Shown here: one piece after another, positions 26,040 to 38,100 of the stretch | How the letters are laid out: each line of letters begins with the position of its first letter | Position numbering within the stretch: position 1 is the stretch's first letter | Assembly (NCBI GenBank): GCA_963169105.1 | Contig: OY720636.1 | Span: forward strand, 122,468,188-122,532,187 | DNA: 64,000 bases | Direction of reading: 5' to 3' | Source: Ceriagrion tenellum | Lineage: Eukaryota > Arthropoda > Insecta > Odonata > Coenagrionidae | Made by a program: the position numbers and the translations under genes | The notes under the pieces: model-generated | What the model was told of the DNA's origin: nothing | Seen by the model: only the letters and a program-made list of their open reading frames with translations | Database searches by the model: none

Positions 26040-26085
26040 CTCTCTACCGGTTTCGACGTCTATAGCGTCATTTTCAAGACAAACA
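26040..26085 (-). repeat. Hairpin motif of Penelope-type 3' region
   Basis: Read on the minus strand, TTGAAAATGACGC, a short loop, GACGTCGAAACCGG form a stem with a GAAAC flank. The order resembles the CTGAAGA-stem-GAAAC core seen in the intact Penelope copies, with substitutions in the first core strand. It is probably a decayed fragment of a related element. Confidence 0.35.
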
Positions 26086-29000
26086 CTTTTAGTTTGCTCT
26101 GTAGTCTGTCGAATCTATGAGCATCATAACGTGCTGACCGTTCAAAAATTATGACTGACAGATCTGCGTATAAAAATGTCAGATTTCAAAGGAAGCTGTG
26201 ACTGAGCTGGGAGGCTGAGATGACGAGTATGATTTTCGTTCCGGTTTAATAAGGAAAGCTTAATAACTCGTTTTCCTAGACGTCTTCTGACGCCGATTGT
26301 TACGCCGACAAAGCTGTCGTCTGAAAAAATTGACTGCCCCGGTAAACGAGGCTAATCAGCATCCCTCCGCGGAAATCTTCTCCACGAGAGGAACTGCGTC
26401 GACCTATTCTTTTTCTTCTCTTGAACAGTCTCCGAAAAGTTTTTCGTCCTAGACGAAAGTGGAAAATATTACATTTTCGAATACTCGGACTGTCCTTTGC
26501 AGCGTTTCGCGAAAAGTTAGTCTCTGCAAATTGCTGAAAGGACAGTAATCTTTGTCCGATTTTGAAAATGCAATTATAACAGTATTTTAATACTTTCGTC
26601 TGGGAAGAAAAAATGTGGAAGATGCACGTCATTTTTGTCTCGTATCTCTGATGCTGGTCACATGGCAAATGTTTGCGGGGCAAATTAGCGCAGAAGTTTG
26701 TTTAGCATGATGAAATATATCAACTGTATTGCAGAGCAGCAGGTTTAATTTATACCCTTGGTATTAGCTACCATACATAATGTGTGTCGTATTTAATGAG
26801 GCGAGGGCTGTGTTTGAGAAAAAATATTACGGGATGAATCTTTATATTAGTAAAGGTTCCTCAGGTCTCCTTTTTTTAAAATTCTAAGACCCTCTATCCG
26901 ATGCGCTTGACCTTGGCGCTGGATTTGCGGAAGGAAGTCCATTAAGATGATGAACACAATGGTGGACGAATTATTATTTCTTATATATCATCCTAAGCAT
27001 TTTCAACCGCCCACGCTAATTCTGTCTCTTATTTTATTTTTGTCGAACGTAGTTTTTCCCATTTTCTGGAGGGGAACTTTTAAAGATTCCTGAGATGAGA
27101 ATGTCCTTGTTTTTTAAGTTGTAATAATTTATCCAGCGTAAGGCTTTGCTTAGTTCAAAACCAGGTAAATTAAACTCAATTTGAACTAATTATATGATAT
27201 AATTCGCAGGACTACGCTAGTTAGTCGAATTAGCTCCTATTTGATGTAAATGTTCCTCTAAATGCTAGTAGGTATGGACTCTAATTTAACAGGTTGGTGT
27301 AAAACGATGTCAAAGACTTAACCGATGCATTTTGGTATATCCGTATTGTTCTTTTTTTGGTAAAAAGCGCCTTGTATACCTTGTGTACCCTCTTCGCCTT
27401 GTGTACCTTCTGCCTAACTACACGCTGTGTACTACACGTGTGCGACACAGCATAATAGTCTCCTCTGGAGATGGAAGCCGTCAGTCTAGATTTCAAGTAC
27501 GCAATGAAAGCTTCTCGTTTTTAGCTTGTCAGAAATAAGAGCCCCAGATGTTTCCGCTATCATGCATCCGTGGCCTCCCCAATGAAGCGTCAACGGGAGA
27601 AGGGTAGAGGTGGTAGAGGTTTCTCTTGGAAAACGCCCTTCAGAAACTAATTCTTTCCGAAGTTCGAGTAGTGTAAAAGGAGGAGCTCTTGAACAAAACG
27701 AGTATATTGAATAAAACTATTATATTTCACCAGTTACAAACGAAATTACAAACCAAATATTTCAAGGGTCAGCCAACCTGTGTTCTGACTTTGTAATCTC
27801 AAAAAACTAACACCAATTTTATCTAAGTGCCAATATGCCAGGCTTTTTCTCGCAAACAGTCGAGCGATGTGCACTCCATGCCGTTTCAAGTTGAAGACAG
27901 CGAGCAATAAGGAATGTTATAGGAGAGGAGGTTTTCGGCAAGTGTGAAGGTGGAATGGGTGAGTTATGGAATCGAGGCGATTGGTAGCCGTGGAGGGGAG
28001 GAAAATAATGGGATGAGTACATACGATACTCGTATATGCGGCGGAGGTTTCCAGTTGGAGCTTAAGATATTGTTTTTCGTCTCCAACCGCGGAATACAGG
28101 ATTTTGCCTTTGAGCCATGATTAACAGCCCCAGGTGTTCACGTTAGAGAAGGGCAAACCCATTCCTTTTTGGGAAATCGTTCACTCTTGACCGGTCCTTT
28201 ATTGGGCCCGTTCCTTTCCACTCGATCACCGGTCCTTTTTTTATTGATAGTCGTGTATTCTTACTATCAATTCTGGGTGTTTCAAGAATGTAAAAATAAA
28301 AAAAACTTGAGGTACTTCATATACCGTAATGACGGTATTTGGAAACTTTGGATGCAATAAAAGGTAGAAGATAATATTACATTTTACAACTTTTTACATG
28401 GTATTGAATATAAAGGTTTCGCATATGAGCCATAAGGAATTTATTTCTCAAGCGACCTTTATCTGGGAGGAAAGAGAGAAAGTATAGAATAAGAAATTAG
28501 TTTTGGCTAAGTAAAAAAACTTCAGTTTTAAGTCATTAAATAAACTGAAATATTAACCTTGCAAGTTGAGAAGTTATTGATCTGGTGTTTGTTTTCGTGC
28601 GTGCATCCACATTTTTGTACCTTGAGTACAGATCGAGTACAGTTTTCCGTTATAATTGTGGTTATTAATAGTTTTAGTAAGAAAGGCACTCCTGAAAATG
28701 CAGAACACTATAATTAAATAATTAGGACGGCTTTTTTCATTCATTCATTAAAATTTTTTTTTCATTCATTCATTTAGAAATTCATTTAAATATCTACATA
28801 GCGCGCCATAGTCAAATTCACTACATTTATAGGTGGAGTTACTGGCGCTCGGAGAGGGTTCTGCTATACCTGTCGGACGATCCTGGTACAGATACTACAC
28901 TAATTATTTCTGCCCAATGACACGCCGAGTGGCGGCCGAAGGTTAGGTCGGGCAAGATCTCCACAAGCTTCACCGCCCACGCGATAATGCTAATGAGGTG

Positions 29001-29194
29001 ATGGAGAATGAAATATTAACCTAAACTGGTCCTAACAACCTTATCTGGCAAGGCGCGACAAGGGATTTCTGTTGTTTATGTTGGCCTCAGCTGCGACTGT
29101 GGCCGAGTAGAGACTGGCTCCACTATCAAGAAAAAAGTACCCTTAGCATCCACAAATGAGTTTTTGGGGTCTCATAAAGAATATCTTATCTCAT
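26086..29194. other. Intergenic DNA, no supported gene
   Basis: A 127-codon minus frame (26,300-26,683) has no recognisable domain. Near 28,180-28,240 the string ACCGGTCCTTT occurs twice within about 60 bp, similar in flavour to the array at 29.2 kb. Bases 28,738-28,790 contain short ATTC tandem repeats. Nothing else was recognised. Confidence 0.4.
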
Positions 29195-29199
29195 TAAGA

Positions 29200-29355
29200 G
29201 GCGAGCGAAGGAGCGAAAGGAAAGACGGACCGAAAGGAAAGAAGGACTGACGGACCGAAAGGAACGAAGGGCCGACGGACCGAATGGAACGAAAAGACCG
29301 AAAGAACGGGTCGGTCCTCGGTCCTTCCGTTCAACCATGGACCCGTTCGTTCGCG
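29200..29355. repeat. 25-bp minisatellite with inverted flank
   Basis: Three consecutive 25-bp units starting GACGGACCGAAAGGAA occupy 29,224-29,298, with decayed units before them. They are followed by GGTCCTCGGTCCTTCCGTTC, which is roughly the reverse complement of the unit, and by a 12-bp palindrome CGTTCGCGAACG. The block is purine-rich on one strand and lacks a coding signal. Confidence 0.6.
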
Positions 29356-30064
29356 AACGACGCACTTACAGTTCACGTAGTCATCTTGCGCCAACTGTTA
29401 TTTAAGCGAGATATAACCTATTGAGGGAAAGGCTGCGGCCTAAGGTTGCAGGCAGAAGTTGCTGAGAGGAATCGCTGAATTTAGGGGCCGTAGTGATTTC
29501 GAGGCGTCGTTGAATCGATTTTATCAGCTCTAGAGTGTTAACCCTCATGGTGGTAGGTTCTGGTAGGTTCTTCGGCTAAGTTCGGAACTTAAACAGTCCA
29601 CAAAGAGGTAACTGTTCAAAGAGGGGAAATTGTAGCAATAAAGAGCGGGGTATGCCCACAAAATACCGCACCAGCATTGATCAAATCCCCATCAGCATAT
29701 GAACTGTTCTGATACCGTCAAAACTTTTAGCTATTTTGAGTAATTGTAATGACAACGAAATAAATCTTCTCTTTTAATTATTATATAACTTGTCTTCTTC
29801 GTACTTCGCATAAGGAATTGTCTACAAGAAACGTTGCAACGTCATTCATGGAAATGTGGAGAACTGTCCATATTAATGGATATTTAAGTATTTCGTTCGT
29901 TGACGGGATAACTACGAACCTATTACACGCTTTTGTCCTAACTAACGAATGTTTGAAATATCTGCGAATATGTCCTCACATTTTTTGACGCATTTCTATA
30001 CTTCAGTTTTCTCAACCGTTATTTATTCGCCAAAAACGCTACCTTCATTACCCTGTTCTGAGAC
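29356..30064. other. Intergenic DNA, nothing recognised
   Basis: No domain, repeat end or RNA gene was seen in this interval. Confidence 0.45.
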
Positions 30065-30235
30065 GACAGACAACATGCTGAGACTTTCGAAGTTGTTTGG
30101 TAGGGTGAGTTGGCACTGAGTTTAGTGCGAAGTTCCACAGAGGAAAAGTCATCCACCTAACTCGAACCCGAATCCCTCGGTTTACCGGCCGAATGCTTTA
30201 GCCAGTTCAGTTACCGAGGCGTGCTCTTCCCCTGT
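30065..30235 (-). mobile_element. tRNA-derived SINE, copy 1
   Basis: On the minus strand the head reads CCTCGGTAACTGAACTGGC, then AAAGCATTCGGCCGG and the B box GGGTTCGAGTT at about 30,158-30,168. It joins a second copy of the same family immediately to the right. The body towards 30,065 is AT-rich and the exact 3' end is unclear. Confidence 0.55.
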
Positions 30236-30453
30236 GTATGTCCAGCCCAGGAGGTAAAGCCTGAACATACCACACTGACATAAGAGGTGTTCGCTCTTCA
30301 TGACCGATTTTGAGTACTCCGAGACTAGCCACGGATAACTTTACGGGGTCACACGCAATGGACAAATGTGTGAAATTCCACCGAGAAACAAATATCCGCC
30401 TTGACCGGGACTCGAACCTGGATCCCTCGATTTCCGGCCGAGTGCTTTAGAAA
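30236..30453 (-). mobile_element. tRNA-derived SINE, copy 2
   Basis: The minus strand begins CTAAAGCACTCGGCCGG, then has B box CAGGTTCGAGTCC at about 30,404-30,416 and a body including GGAATTTCACACATTTG. The head lacks the first tRNA-like bases, so it is 5' truncated. An older relative is present at 51,490-51,645. Confidence 0.55.
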
Positions 30454-31611
30454 AAGGAAATATAGAAAAGGGAGAGGAACGCTGTAGCTATTAAACATTC
30501 GGATTAATTACTTCGGATGACTATCATATATCGTTATCCTCCTCGATTTCTAAACCAACGACGGGTTGAGTAAGGGAGGCTGTGTTGAGAATTGTAATTT
30601 CCTTTTAACCCTGATAAATTTAGCGAATTTGTGGCTTTCAGTTTGTCGCGTTATCCTTTTTCAGTTTTTGCTCATTACTTTTCTTTGAGCAATTGCTTAA
30701 TTGTGTTGTATCTCATGTCGATTTGACAACCAAAAGGAATAATGGCATTGCAAAACTACCAAGTTTGAGAATTTTTCGTAGATTCCCCAGATCGAATAAC
30801 ACTTTTACTCTCATCAAAATTTATCCCTAGTCGTATTTCACAGAAATAGATCCGATTTCGGTTTATCAGTTATTCAAGTACCCATGATGAGTTTTCTCAT
30901 TCATAATCTTCGAAAAAAGGTATTTTTGTCGTTTTCTATGGAATGGAGGAAATACGCCCTTGTAACTCTTCATTCTTCGCCTTCATCCTTAGTAACATGA
31001 TCAGATACTCACTGAGATTGGGTCATTTCATGGACCATTCGCTCCACAGTTTCTGTGTGACAGGGAAACTTTTCGATTGAAAGTCGGCCCACGTCTATAT
31101 TCAATAGATGTTCAATAGTCTCGTAGGTAATACTCGGACCAGCGGTGGCGGTGTCACAATTTCCTCGATTCAGTTGATCATATACTTTTCGGCCGTGAAG
31201 TTATCCATGGGAACTCTAAATGGCCGTGCTGTTGCGCGGCCATTTAGAGGTCAATTACTTGCGCTGTGGTGCTGCGCATCAAGTAGCATCTTAAGTCCCT
31301 TTCTTCTGATATTAACTGAGGATTCGGCCACCATGGAGAAGAGAATATTTTCTGGGGGTGGTCGTAAAATGCATTATTGTGAAGCTCTTCGTCTACCACT
31401 GCCCGGTACTTTACGGCTAGGCACCAGGTAGCGGTATTTTATTACGGCTGAGTAGTGCCTCATATGGTCTGCACAAAAAAAATTTGCCTTATCGTGAACA
31501 ACATAGGTGTGTAAAATTTTAAGATAAAATTAATATCTTGGCACGAGCGAATGGTGTCTTCATTGCGACGTACTATTACTGATCAGAAAACACTGTGATC
31601 GGCACCGATGC
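30454..31611. promoter_or_regulatory. Region upstream of candidate first exon, with hairpin
   Basis: This interval would hold the promoter if 31,612 starts the kinase gene. The one structured feature is a perfect hairpin with arms 31,214-31,226 (CTCTAAATGGCCG) and 31,237-31,249 and a 10-base loop. No clear TATA box or initiator stands out, so promoter function is an inference from position only. Confidence 0.2.
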
Positions 31612-31812
31612 ATGGACGTGGGTTTCTTCTGGACATTCCTTCCGCTGGGGCGTTTACTCTGGATAATGTTTGGCTCCTTTTTCGCTAGCCCTGTTGTTCC
31701 TCGTCCTTCCTCGTCGTCTCCTGGCGACGTAAAGCTTTCCCAGTGGAGGCCTCAGCCAGTCCTGTGTGCCAACTGCAAGATTTTTTTAACCCGACCCCAT
31801 TCAATCAAGCTC
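31612..31812 (+). CDS. Candidate signal-peptide exon of the receptor kinase
   Basis: An ATG opens 67 codons beginning MDVGFFWTFLPLGRLLWIMF, a plausible signal peptide. A Ser/Pro-rich stretch and a CANC motif follow. The frame reaches a donor GTAAAA at 31,813 in phase 0, which matches the phase-0 acceptor at 35,036. The local base composition is richer in G and C than the flanks, as often seen in first exons. The 3.2-kb intron and the lack of any homology I can recognise make this tentative. Another upstream exon could be the true start. Confidence 0.3.
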
Positions 31813-34800
31813 GTAAAATGGGGCTGGGCAAATGGGTGGGTGTAGAGGTGGATGTATGTACATATTTTTGAAAGTAATAGTACATACATGTAGCGTTTGA
31901 AACCATCTTTGTTTTTCACGCCTATATTTTTCTTTACTCTCAGAAGTTGTAATTTAGTGTCTCAACGCGCTCAATCAACGAGTGCATTGAAAGACTAATG
32001 ACAATTGCGGGAATGGTCGCTGACCTCCATATTTTTTCCTCACAGCACGTCACCCGCTTCCTCACATCGGACGCCTGTGGGTTGAGAAAGGTGTTCATTT
32101 GGTGGTCACAAACCAGTTCTCTCCCAACCTCTCCCAGCCTCTCCCAACATTTTGTCATCTATACCTTTTTGAACTGTGACCTGTTTTTCTGCATCACTTC
32201 AAGTCACTCCCAAATAATGTTCATCAAAGGGAGAACAGAGTTAGTCATTTTCAGCCCTATCAATGTCACAATGCTCAGCAATGAAGTTGCACATTTTTAA
32301 CATCATGAATATCTACATCTCTTTGGCTGGTGTTTGAGGTTATGTATTGTTAGTTTCACCATGGAGAGGCTTACTCCTGAGATCAGGGCTGATTTAAATG
32401 ATATTTACATCTGGAACAGAAAGTCAGTCTCTGTGATAATTCAAAAATTGGTCAATGTAGTGTTCCCCTTCACAGAATGGTAGTTCAGTGCTCTTATGAG
32501 GAGTTAAATGAGATAAAATGACATGGCATTGAACACATCAAGAAGAGGGACCAAAGCAGGTGCACACTTGATGTATCAACAGCAATCGAGCATAGGCACT
32601 CAGTTGTGACTTCAGTCTTAGCATCTTTATCGCATTCCGCCCTTTGCCCAGTGCTCTCTCTGGAGATTCCCAGGTCTACGTTGAATTTGGATGATAAAGT
32701 GGGTTCCCAACCTACTGCTAATATAGGGCCTCGAGTAACCAAGACTTGTGGAATTGCCATGAAGACCACTACACTACACCATGAAGAATATGAATATGAA
32801 GAAAATAATACGAATATGAATTTTGTTTTTTCATTGTAAAATGACATTTTCTAAGAACACTTGTTGAAACTATGGTGTCTGTGAGTAGAGCCATACTTCA
32901 AATCGCCAATAGATGATGGGAGCAGTGAAAGCGTTAAGGCCTTTGGGTCATGGTTTCCTGATAATTAAGGGTAATGAAACTTAAAAATGGAAATTAATAC
33001 TCCATAAGGATCATTTTAGAGATAGAAAGGATTACTTGTTTCCATTCTGGAGAATAAGTGCCACCCTTCTGTGCAAGACTTGCAGCATTAGGAGCTGAGT
33101 GGTTTGTGTCCCTGAATCTAATCACCTGCCACCTTCCCTGATCCTGAGTGCTACAGAGCTTTATCACAGGATGCCACTGACAGTGGCCACTGACGGACAG
33201 TTATCACAGGATGCCACTGACAGACACTGATATGTGTAGGCATTGGCTTACAATGAGCTATAAAAGTAAAATAATATACTTAATAGCAGTAGAATTACAG
33301 CTTGATTTGAAGGTTGCTTCAGCAGCCAATGTTAATAATAGCAGCATTCGTTTCCCAATGAAGCTTTGGAAGTGAAATTGAGATGTAAAATATCATGTTG
33401 GGCTTGAAAAAATATTTTAAAATTAGAATGTTTTTGAAAGGCCCCTCTTCTAGAGTAAAAATTGATTATATCAATACATATTGAAAGAGCTACAGATGTT
33501 TCAAATCAAATGACCCTACTTGCAGTGCACACATTAGAGCCAGCATAAAAATATGCCAAAATACTGGAAAATTTAGCTCTGGAGGAGCCCTAAAATAACA
33601 TAATTGCATTAAAATGGTAACTTTCCCTGGATAAATGGTCATCTTGAACCAGCTGACCTTTGACCCCAGTCACCTAGCTATGGAGGGTCATGCAGCTAAA
33701 AGACTGAAAAGTGTTTCCTCATTAAATCTATCATTTTGGCATACAAGTTCCATTACCTCTCTAAATTCGGGAAATACTTCCAATCTTATGTTCCAAGGCC
33801 AGTCCTAGCTCAAGAACCAGTGGAACCAAGAATCAAAGAACTGAACTGAGCCATCCCTATTTATTTTATTGGTTGTTTGTTGTAATTGTCAAAAATCATT
33901 GGTGAGTGTGTGCATCTTTGGCACACTTTCTTTGCTTTTTCTTCTTCTGCATTCTAACCACTTTATATGACTGCCTCTTGATTATCTTAGAAGCTGCTTA
34001 ATATTTTTGTGGCGGAAAGTTGGTTAGTTAATTTGAACTTGCATTTCAACAGATAGCTAATTGGTGCAAAGTCAACTGCATTAGTCTGAATGCTGATAAA
34101 TCACGGTTAATATATTTTTCCCCAAAATCTAAATCAGAGAGCCTGCTATCGATTATTTTGTTAAAAATATTCACAGTTTAAATTTTCTTGGACTCTTTCT
34201 TGATGCCCAACTCAATTTGAAAACCCATATGCACAATCAAGCCAAAAAATTAGGCTCTACCTGTTTTTTATTCAGATGTTTTAAGAAAACTGTCAACCTT
34301 CATGTTCTCATCACCCTGTACTTGGGTATTTTTATTCTTGCCTCACTTATGATATTTCTTTCTGTGGTTCCTTATCTGCTGCCCATGGAGTATTTGTCAT
34401 TCAATAAAGGGTTGTAAGAATAATGACTGGGAAACCTCCATGCTCTCGCTGTCGACCACTTTTTAAAGAGCTTAAATTACTGCCTCTTCCATGTATATAT
34501 GTACATCATATTCATTGTGTTTCTTATTTGGAAAAACAGAGATTCAATGTTGAAAAACTGTCATTTCCATAAATATGTCACAAGAAGGGAAAATGACATG
34601 CATCTTTTCTCAGTCAGTAAAAAAAAAGACTTTAGAAGGGCCTAAGGAAATTGGTGTAAGACTATACAATGAACTCCCCCAGATTTTAAAAAGTTTAAGC
34701 AATATTGCTTCCTTTAAGCAGTCCCATTCAATGTGTATTAATTTGCACAGGACTAAATAAATTATTATTATTATTGAACAACACCCCTTTGCTCTTCAGT

Positions 34801-35035
34801 GCTGTTAGCACACAGTTCCAATCCACACAGTGAAAAGCTTTCTTTAAGTCTATAAAATGAATAATTCTTAGTCTTTCTGCATCATATTTCTATATGAAGG
34901 CCTATGGCTTAAATAGCTAATCACATTCCCATACTTTTCCTATGATTATAGTCTTCATTCATAAATTTTCTATGTATTGCTCTATCCCTCTGTCAATCAT
35001 TCTACTTACTTTAAACTGTATAATTCACATTTAAG
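31813..35035. other. Candidate first intron or 5' flank with relics
   Basis: The string TTATCACAGGATGCCACTGA occurs twice, at about 33,163 and 33,200, a local duplication. A decayed LINE lies at 34,030-34,775. The remainder is AT-rich and I recognise nothing in it. Confidence 0.4.
34030..34775 (+). pseudogene. Degenerate LINE 3' end
   Basis: In shifting plus frames one reads WCKVNCISLNADKS, LNLKTHMHNQAKKLGSTCF, then KTVNLHVLITLYLG and KKTLEGPKEIGVRLYNELP. These follow the order expected after the palm domain of a non-LTR reverse transcriptase. Several stops and frameshifts break the frame. The copy ends in AAATAAATTATTATTATTATT, a simple-repeat tail. The family differs from the 23.6-kb and 41.6-kb LINE. 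Confidence 0.7.
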
Positions 35036-35137
35036 GTGACAGCAGCTGAATTGAAGAACGAGAAATTCTCACCCAAGGAAAAAGAATGCGGTATTGGTGG
35101 AATTTATAATCGTTGCTCTGCCAGAAAAATTAGCCAG
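35036..35137 (+). CDS. torso: Receptor kinase exon 1 (of those seen)
   Basis: 34 codons, phase 0 at both ends, acceptor AAG and donor GTAATA. It encodes an ectodomain segment with two Cys (KECGIGGIYNRCSARK). The segment is secreted-protein-like and has no start codon, so an upstream exon must exist. Confidence 0.65.
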
Positions 35138-38100
35138 GTAATAAATGATTTCAAATTTTCTATATTCTATCTCAGTTAATTGGCTAATTTTAATTTTTAG
35201 CAATTTTTTAGTATTTTAAGAAGTTATCTTGTTGTAAGAGTACCTCCAGAATATTTCCAGCCCAGAAAGTTCACATTTTTGTGCAAATTATTGCCTTTTC
35301 AACTTTTTTTCTCAACTGGTGTGGCCTTTAATTTTTTTGATAATTTTTGGGGGACCTCTTCCCAAAGTCATCCCTCACTAAGGTATGTGGCTTTTCTAAA
35401 TACATTTGTGGTCTACGGAATGTTTTTGGGAAAGTGAGAAGACTCCATATTGTTGTTAATTCACTGCCTTCTGAAATGATAGACATCGCAATACATTTAG
35501 TAAATTCAGTAAAATTTAAATAATGCATTATTGCTAACCGATATTTCTGTTTTATTTTACATTTTTCACAGTGTGGCAAGAATTCCACTTATTACACAGA
35601 ATATGAATTGAAGAATAACAACAGCAGTGAAAACCTGACCAATTGCTCCTTTGTTTGCTTGGTAAAATGACTTTAGTTCTGTATAAATGTTCAACTATAA
35701 TCTTGATGGGTTGAAAAATATTAAATTATAGCCATTTATTTAATGTTCTTGCACAAAATTTATTTTTAGATGAATTCATCACCATGCTTAATGGAATGTG
35801 ATTGTGTTTATGATGCTGATGTTATAAAACGAGGTATGTATTTCTACCCTATTCCTATTGATACAGTTATCCACTCCTAACTTTTATAAAAAGTTCAATT
35901 TTTGGAGTGATAAACAGAAAGACTTCTAGTTGTAACTCACTATGCATGGGACCAAAAAAATAAAACGGACATCATGGTCACTGGTATCTGTGATATTGAT
36001 TGTTCTCATCATATGGATTGCCCCAAGTCTAATTAACCATGCTCGCAGCCTGAAAGTTGCTGATTTTCATGAAATTTGATACTCTGAAAGGATTATGAAA
36101 GGAATTGGAAAATATCTTTTTATAGTTCTTTTCATGCTCATTATGGAGTTATCATCTGTTAAAGTAAACATTTTGAGAATTTCACTTATTGAACAACCTA
36201 TAAATACCTATAAGTTGGAATTTCATTGAGATATGTGGCTGATATATATGTATTTGTCTAAAGTCCTTTAACGTGTTTTACTTAGGAAGTCATCACTCTC
36301 ATCTCTCAGAGTCATCAACTCATCATCATTGTATGTTCAGTCCCAAGATTGGTCGGCTGAAGTCTCCCATCCTTCACTTTCTAATGCTAGTTCCCTTACC
36401 TGCTGGAAGTTCTTCTTAGCCTGAGATAATAGTACTGTTGACAGAAATGCAGTCAATTTGTAAATATGTCCAATACCATGTGGGGAATGGAATTAAATGA
36501 ACAAAGAATTCATGGTGATTTTTGTCTCCATCTTGGCAAAATCAGAGCATACATTTCAACTGCACTATTATCTATAGATGGACTCTTATATACTTTCCTC
36601 TTTATTTGGTCAATTTATTTATCCCTCGGCCTTCCCCTTTGAGCTTTGACATTGGGGCTTTTCTCTCTATTTTTCCTTCAATATTATTCTTCATTAACCC
36701 ATTGTGCCTCCCGCAGTGCTCTATAAAAAAGCATTAAATTCAAATTAAGTGAATCTAGCTCTGATGAAAATTTTATCTTGGCATTTCAGTGGAATCAATA
36801 GGTAATTTTCTTTATTTGGAGATGGTTGCCATTGTAATATTTGTTGTCATTGCATACTTTTCATTTGAATTTGTAGTTTTGAAACTTCCTTTTGATCAAC
36901 AAAAAGCGAACTTAATCAAATGGAGCTCTGCTATGTTAAGAATGTTAAACTGTTATTATGGCTGGTATGGTGGTATGCAGTTGGCACCTATGTGTCAATC
37001 ATGATGTATAGTACATCATCATCTTTTTCTTGGTAGTCACTCTGAAAGTCAGGAACTTATTCTTCTAGTTATTTTCCTGTTTGTGAATATCTGATTCTTC
37101 TAATGGTAATTCTTGATGTGAAGTTCATAGTACTCTTATAAATGGACTTTGTTTAAGAGGATCCATTATCATTCATCTGCTATTGAGGCAGATATTCTTA
37201 TATATCCTTTATGCTTCAACCGCATTTACCATTAGTTCATTGTAACTGGATAATCACAAAATGAGCAAATTCCTCAAATACAAATTTACTATGACCTAGG
37301 TTTCGTTTATTACTGCATCATCTGGTAATAGGTGTTTATAAATTTTCACTTGTGGAATTTGCTCGTTTTGTGATTTCTCTGTTATGTTTCTGTTCGGCAG
37401 AATACTGCCGAAAACTTCAGAATGTGTAGTACATAGCATATTTCATCTTTCACCAATTCAAATAGAAATGCACTTTTTATCGGTACTCCAGTTGTTGGTT
37501 GAATTGAAGAGGGGATAATCTTCCTCAATATTCTTTCTTACAACACCAGATGGAGTAATCAACCATCAATTCTTGCTTTGTTCATCTGTCAAGCTTTATC
37601 TAATCTGCCTCATCTCTCATTGACTAGAACTCATCCTGAAACACCCATGGTATATTACTGATGTTGACCTTCACTGTCAAGATCTCAAACTTAAGCGCAT
37701 GGAGGTGACTGCCTACATTTCCTGGAAGATTCAGAGAGCCATTGACTATGGCGATGATGTTTCTCTCCCAAGAAGAAGCTTTTTTGGTAAATCAGGGAGT
37801 GAATCGCTGCTGGAGCTGAATGGTACATCTTTAATGAGTGGAGAAAAATATTCTCCTAATAATCCATTTGCAGTTGTCTCTCCTCCGGCTCGTTTTGCTG
37901 TCCAGCTTTGGTTAGATAACTCTGACACCTGGGAAAATGTTGGTGAGGTAAGAAGATAACTTATTTGCTTATACTAACAATAAGTGTCCTTTGTCCTTGA
38001 GCAGTTAGGCCCATGTTTGATTTCTATTCAATTATTTTTCAGTTGGTTCCTTGATTCCCATGATTGTATTTACTTGCATGTCTCGGTTGAATGTTGCCCT

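Noticed and set aside
30060..30453. Two tRNA genes
   Set aside because: The B boxes are clear, but no full cloverleaf forms and the heads are followed by shared non-tRNA bodies, so these are SINEs.
31108..31431. 107-codon open frame as first exon of the kinase gene
   Set aside because: It contains the hairpin at 31,214-31,249, has no signal-peptide-like start and no phase-0 donor in frame that I could see.
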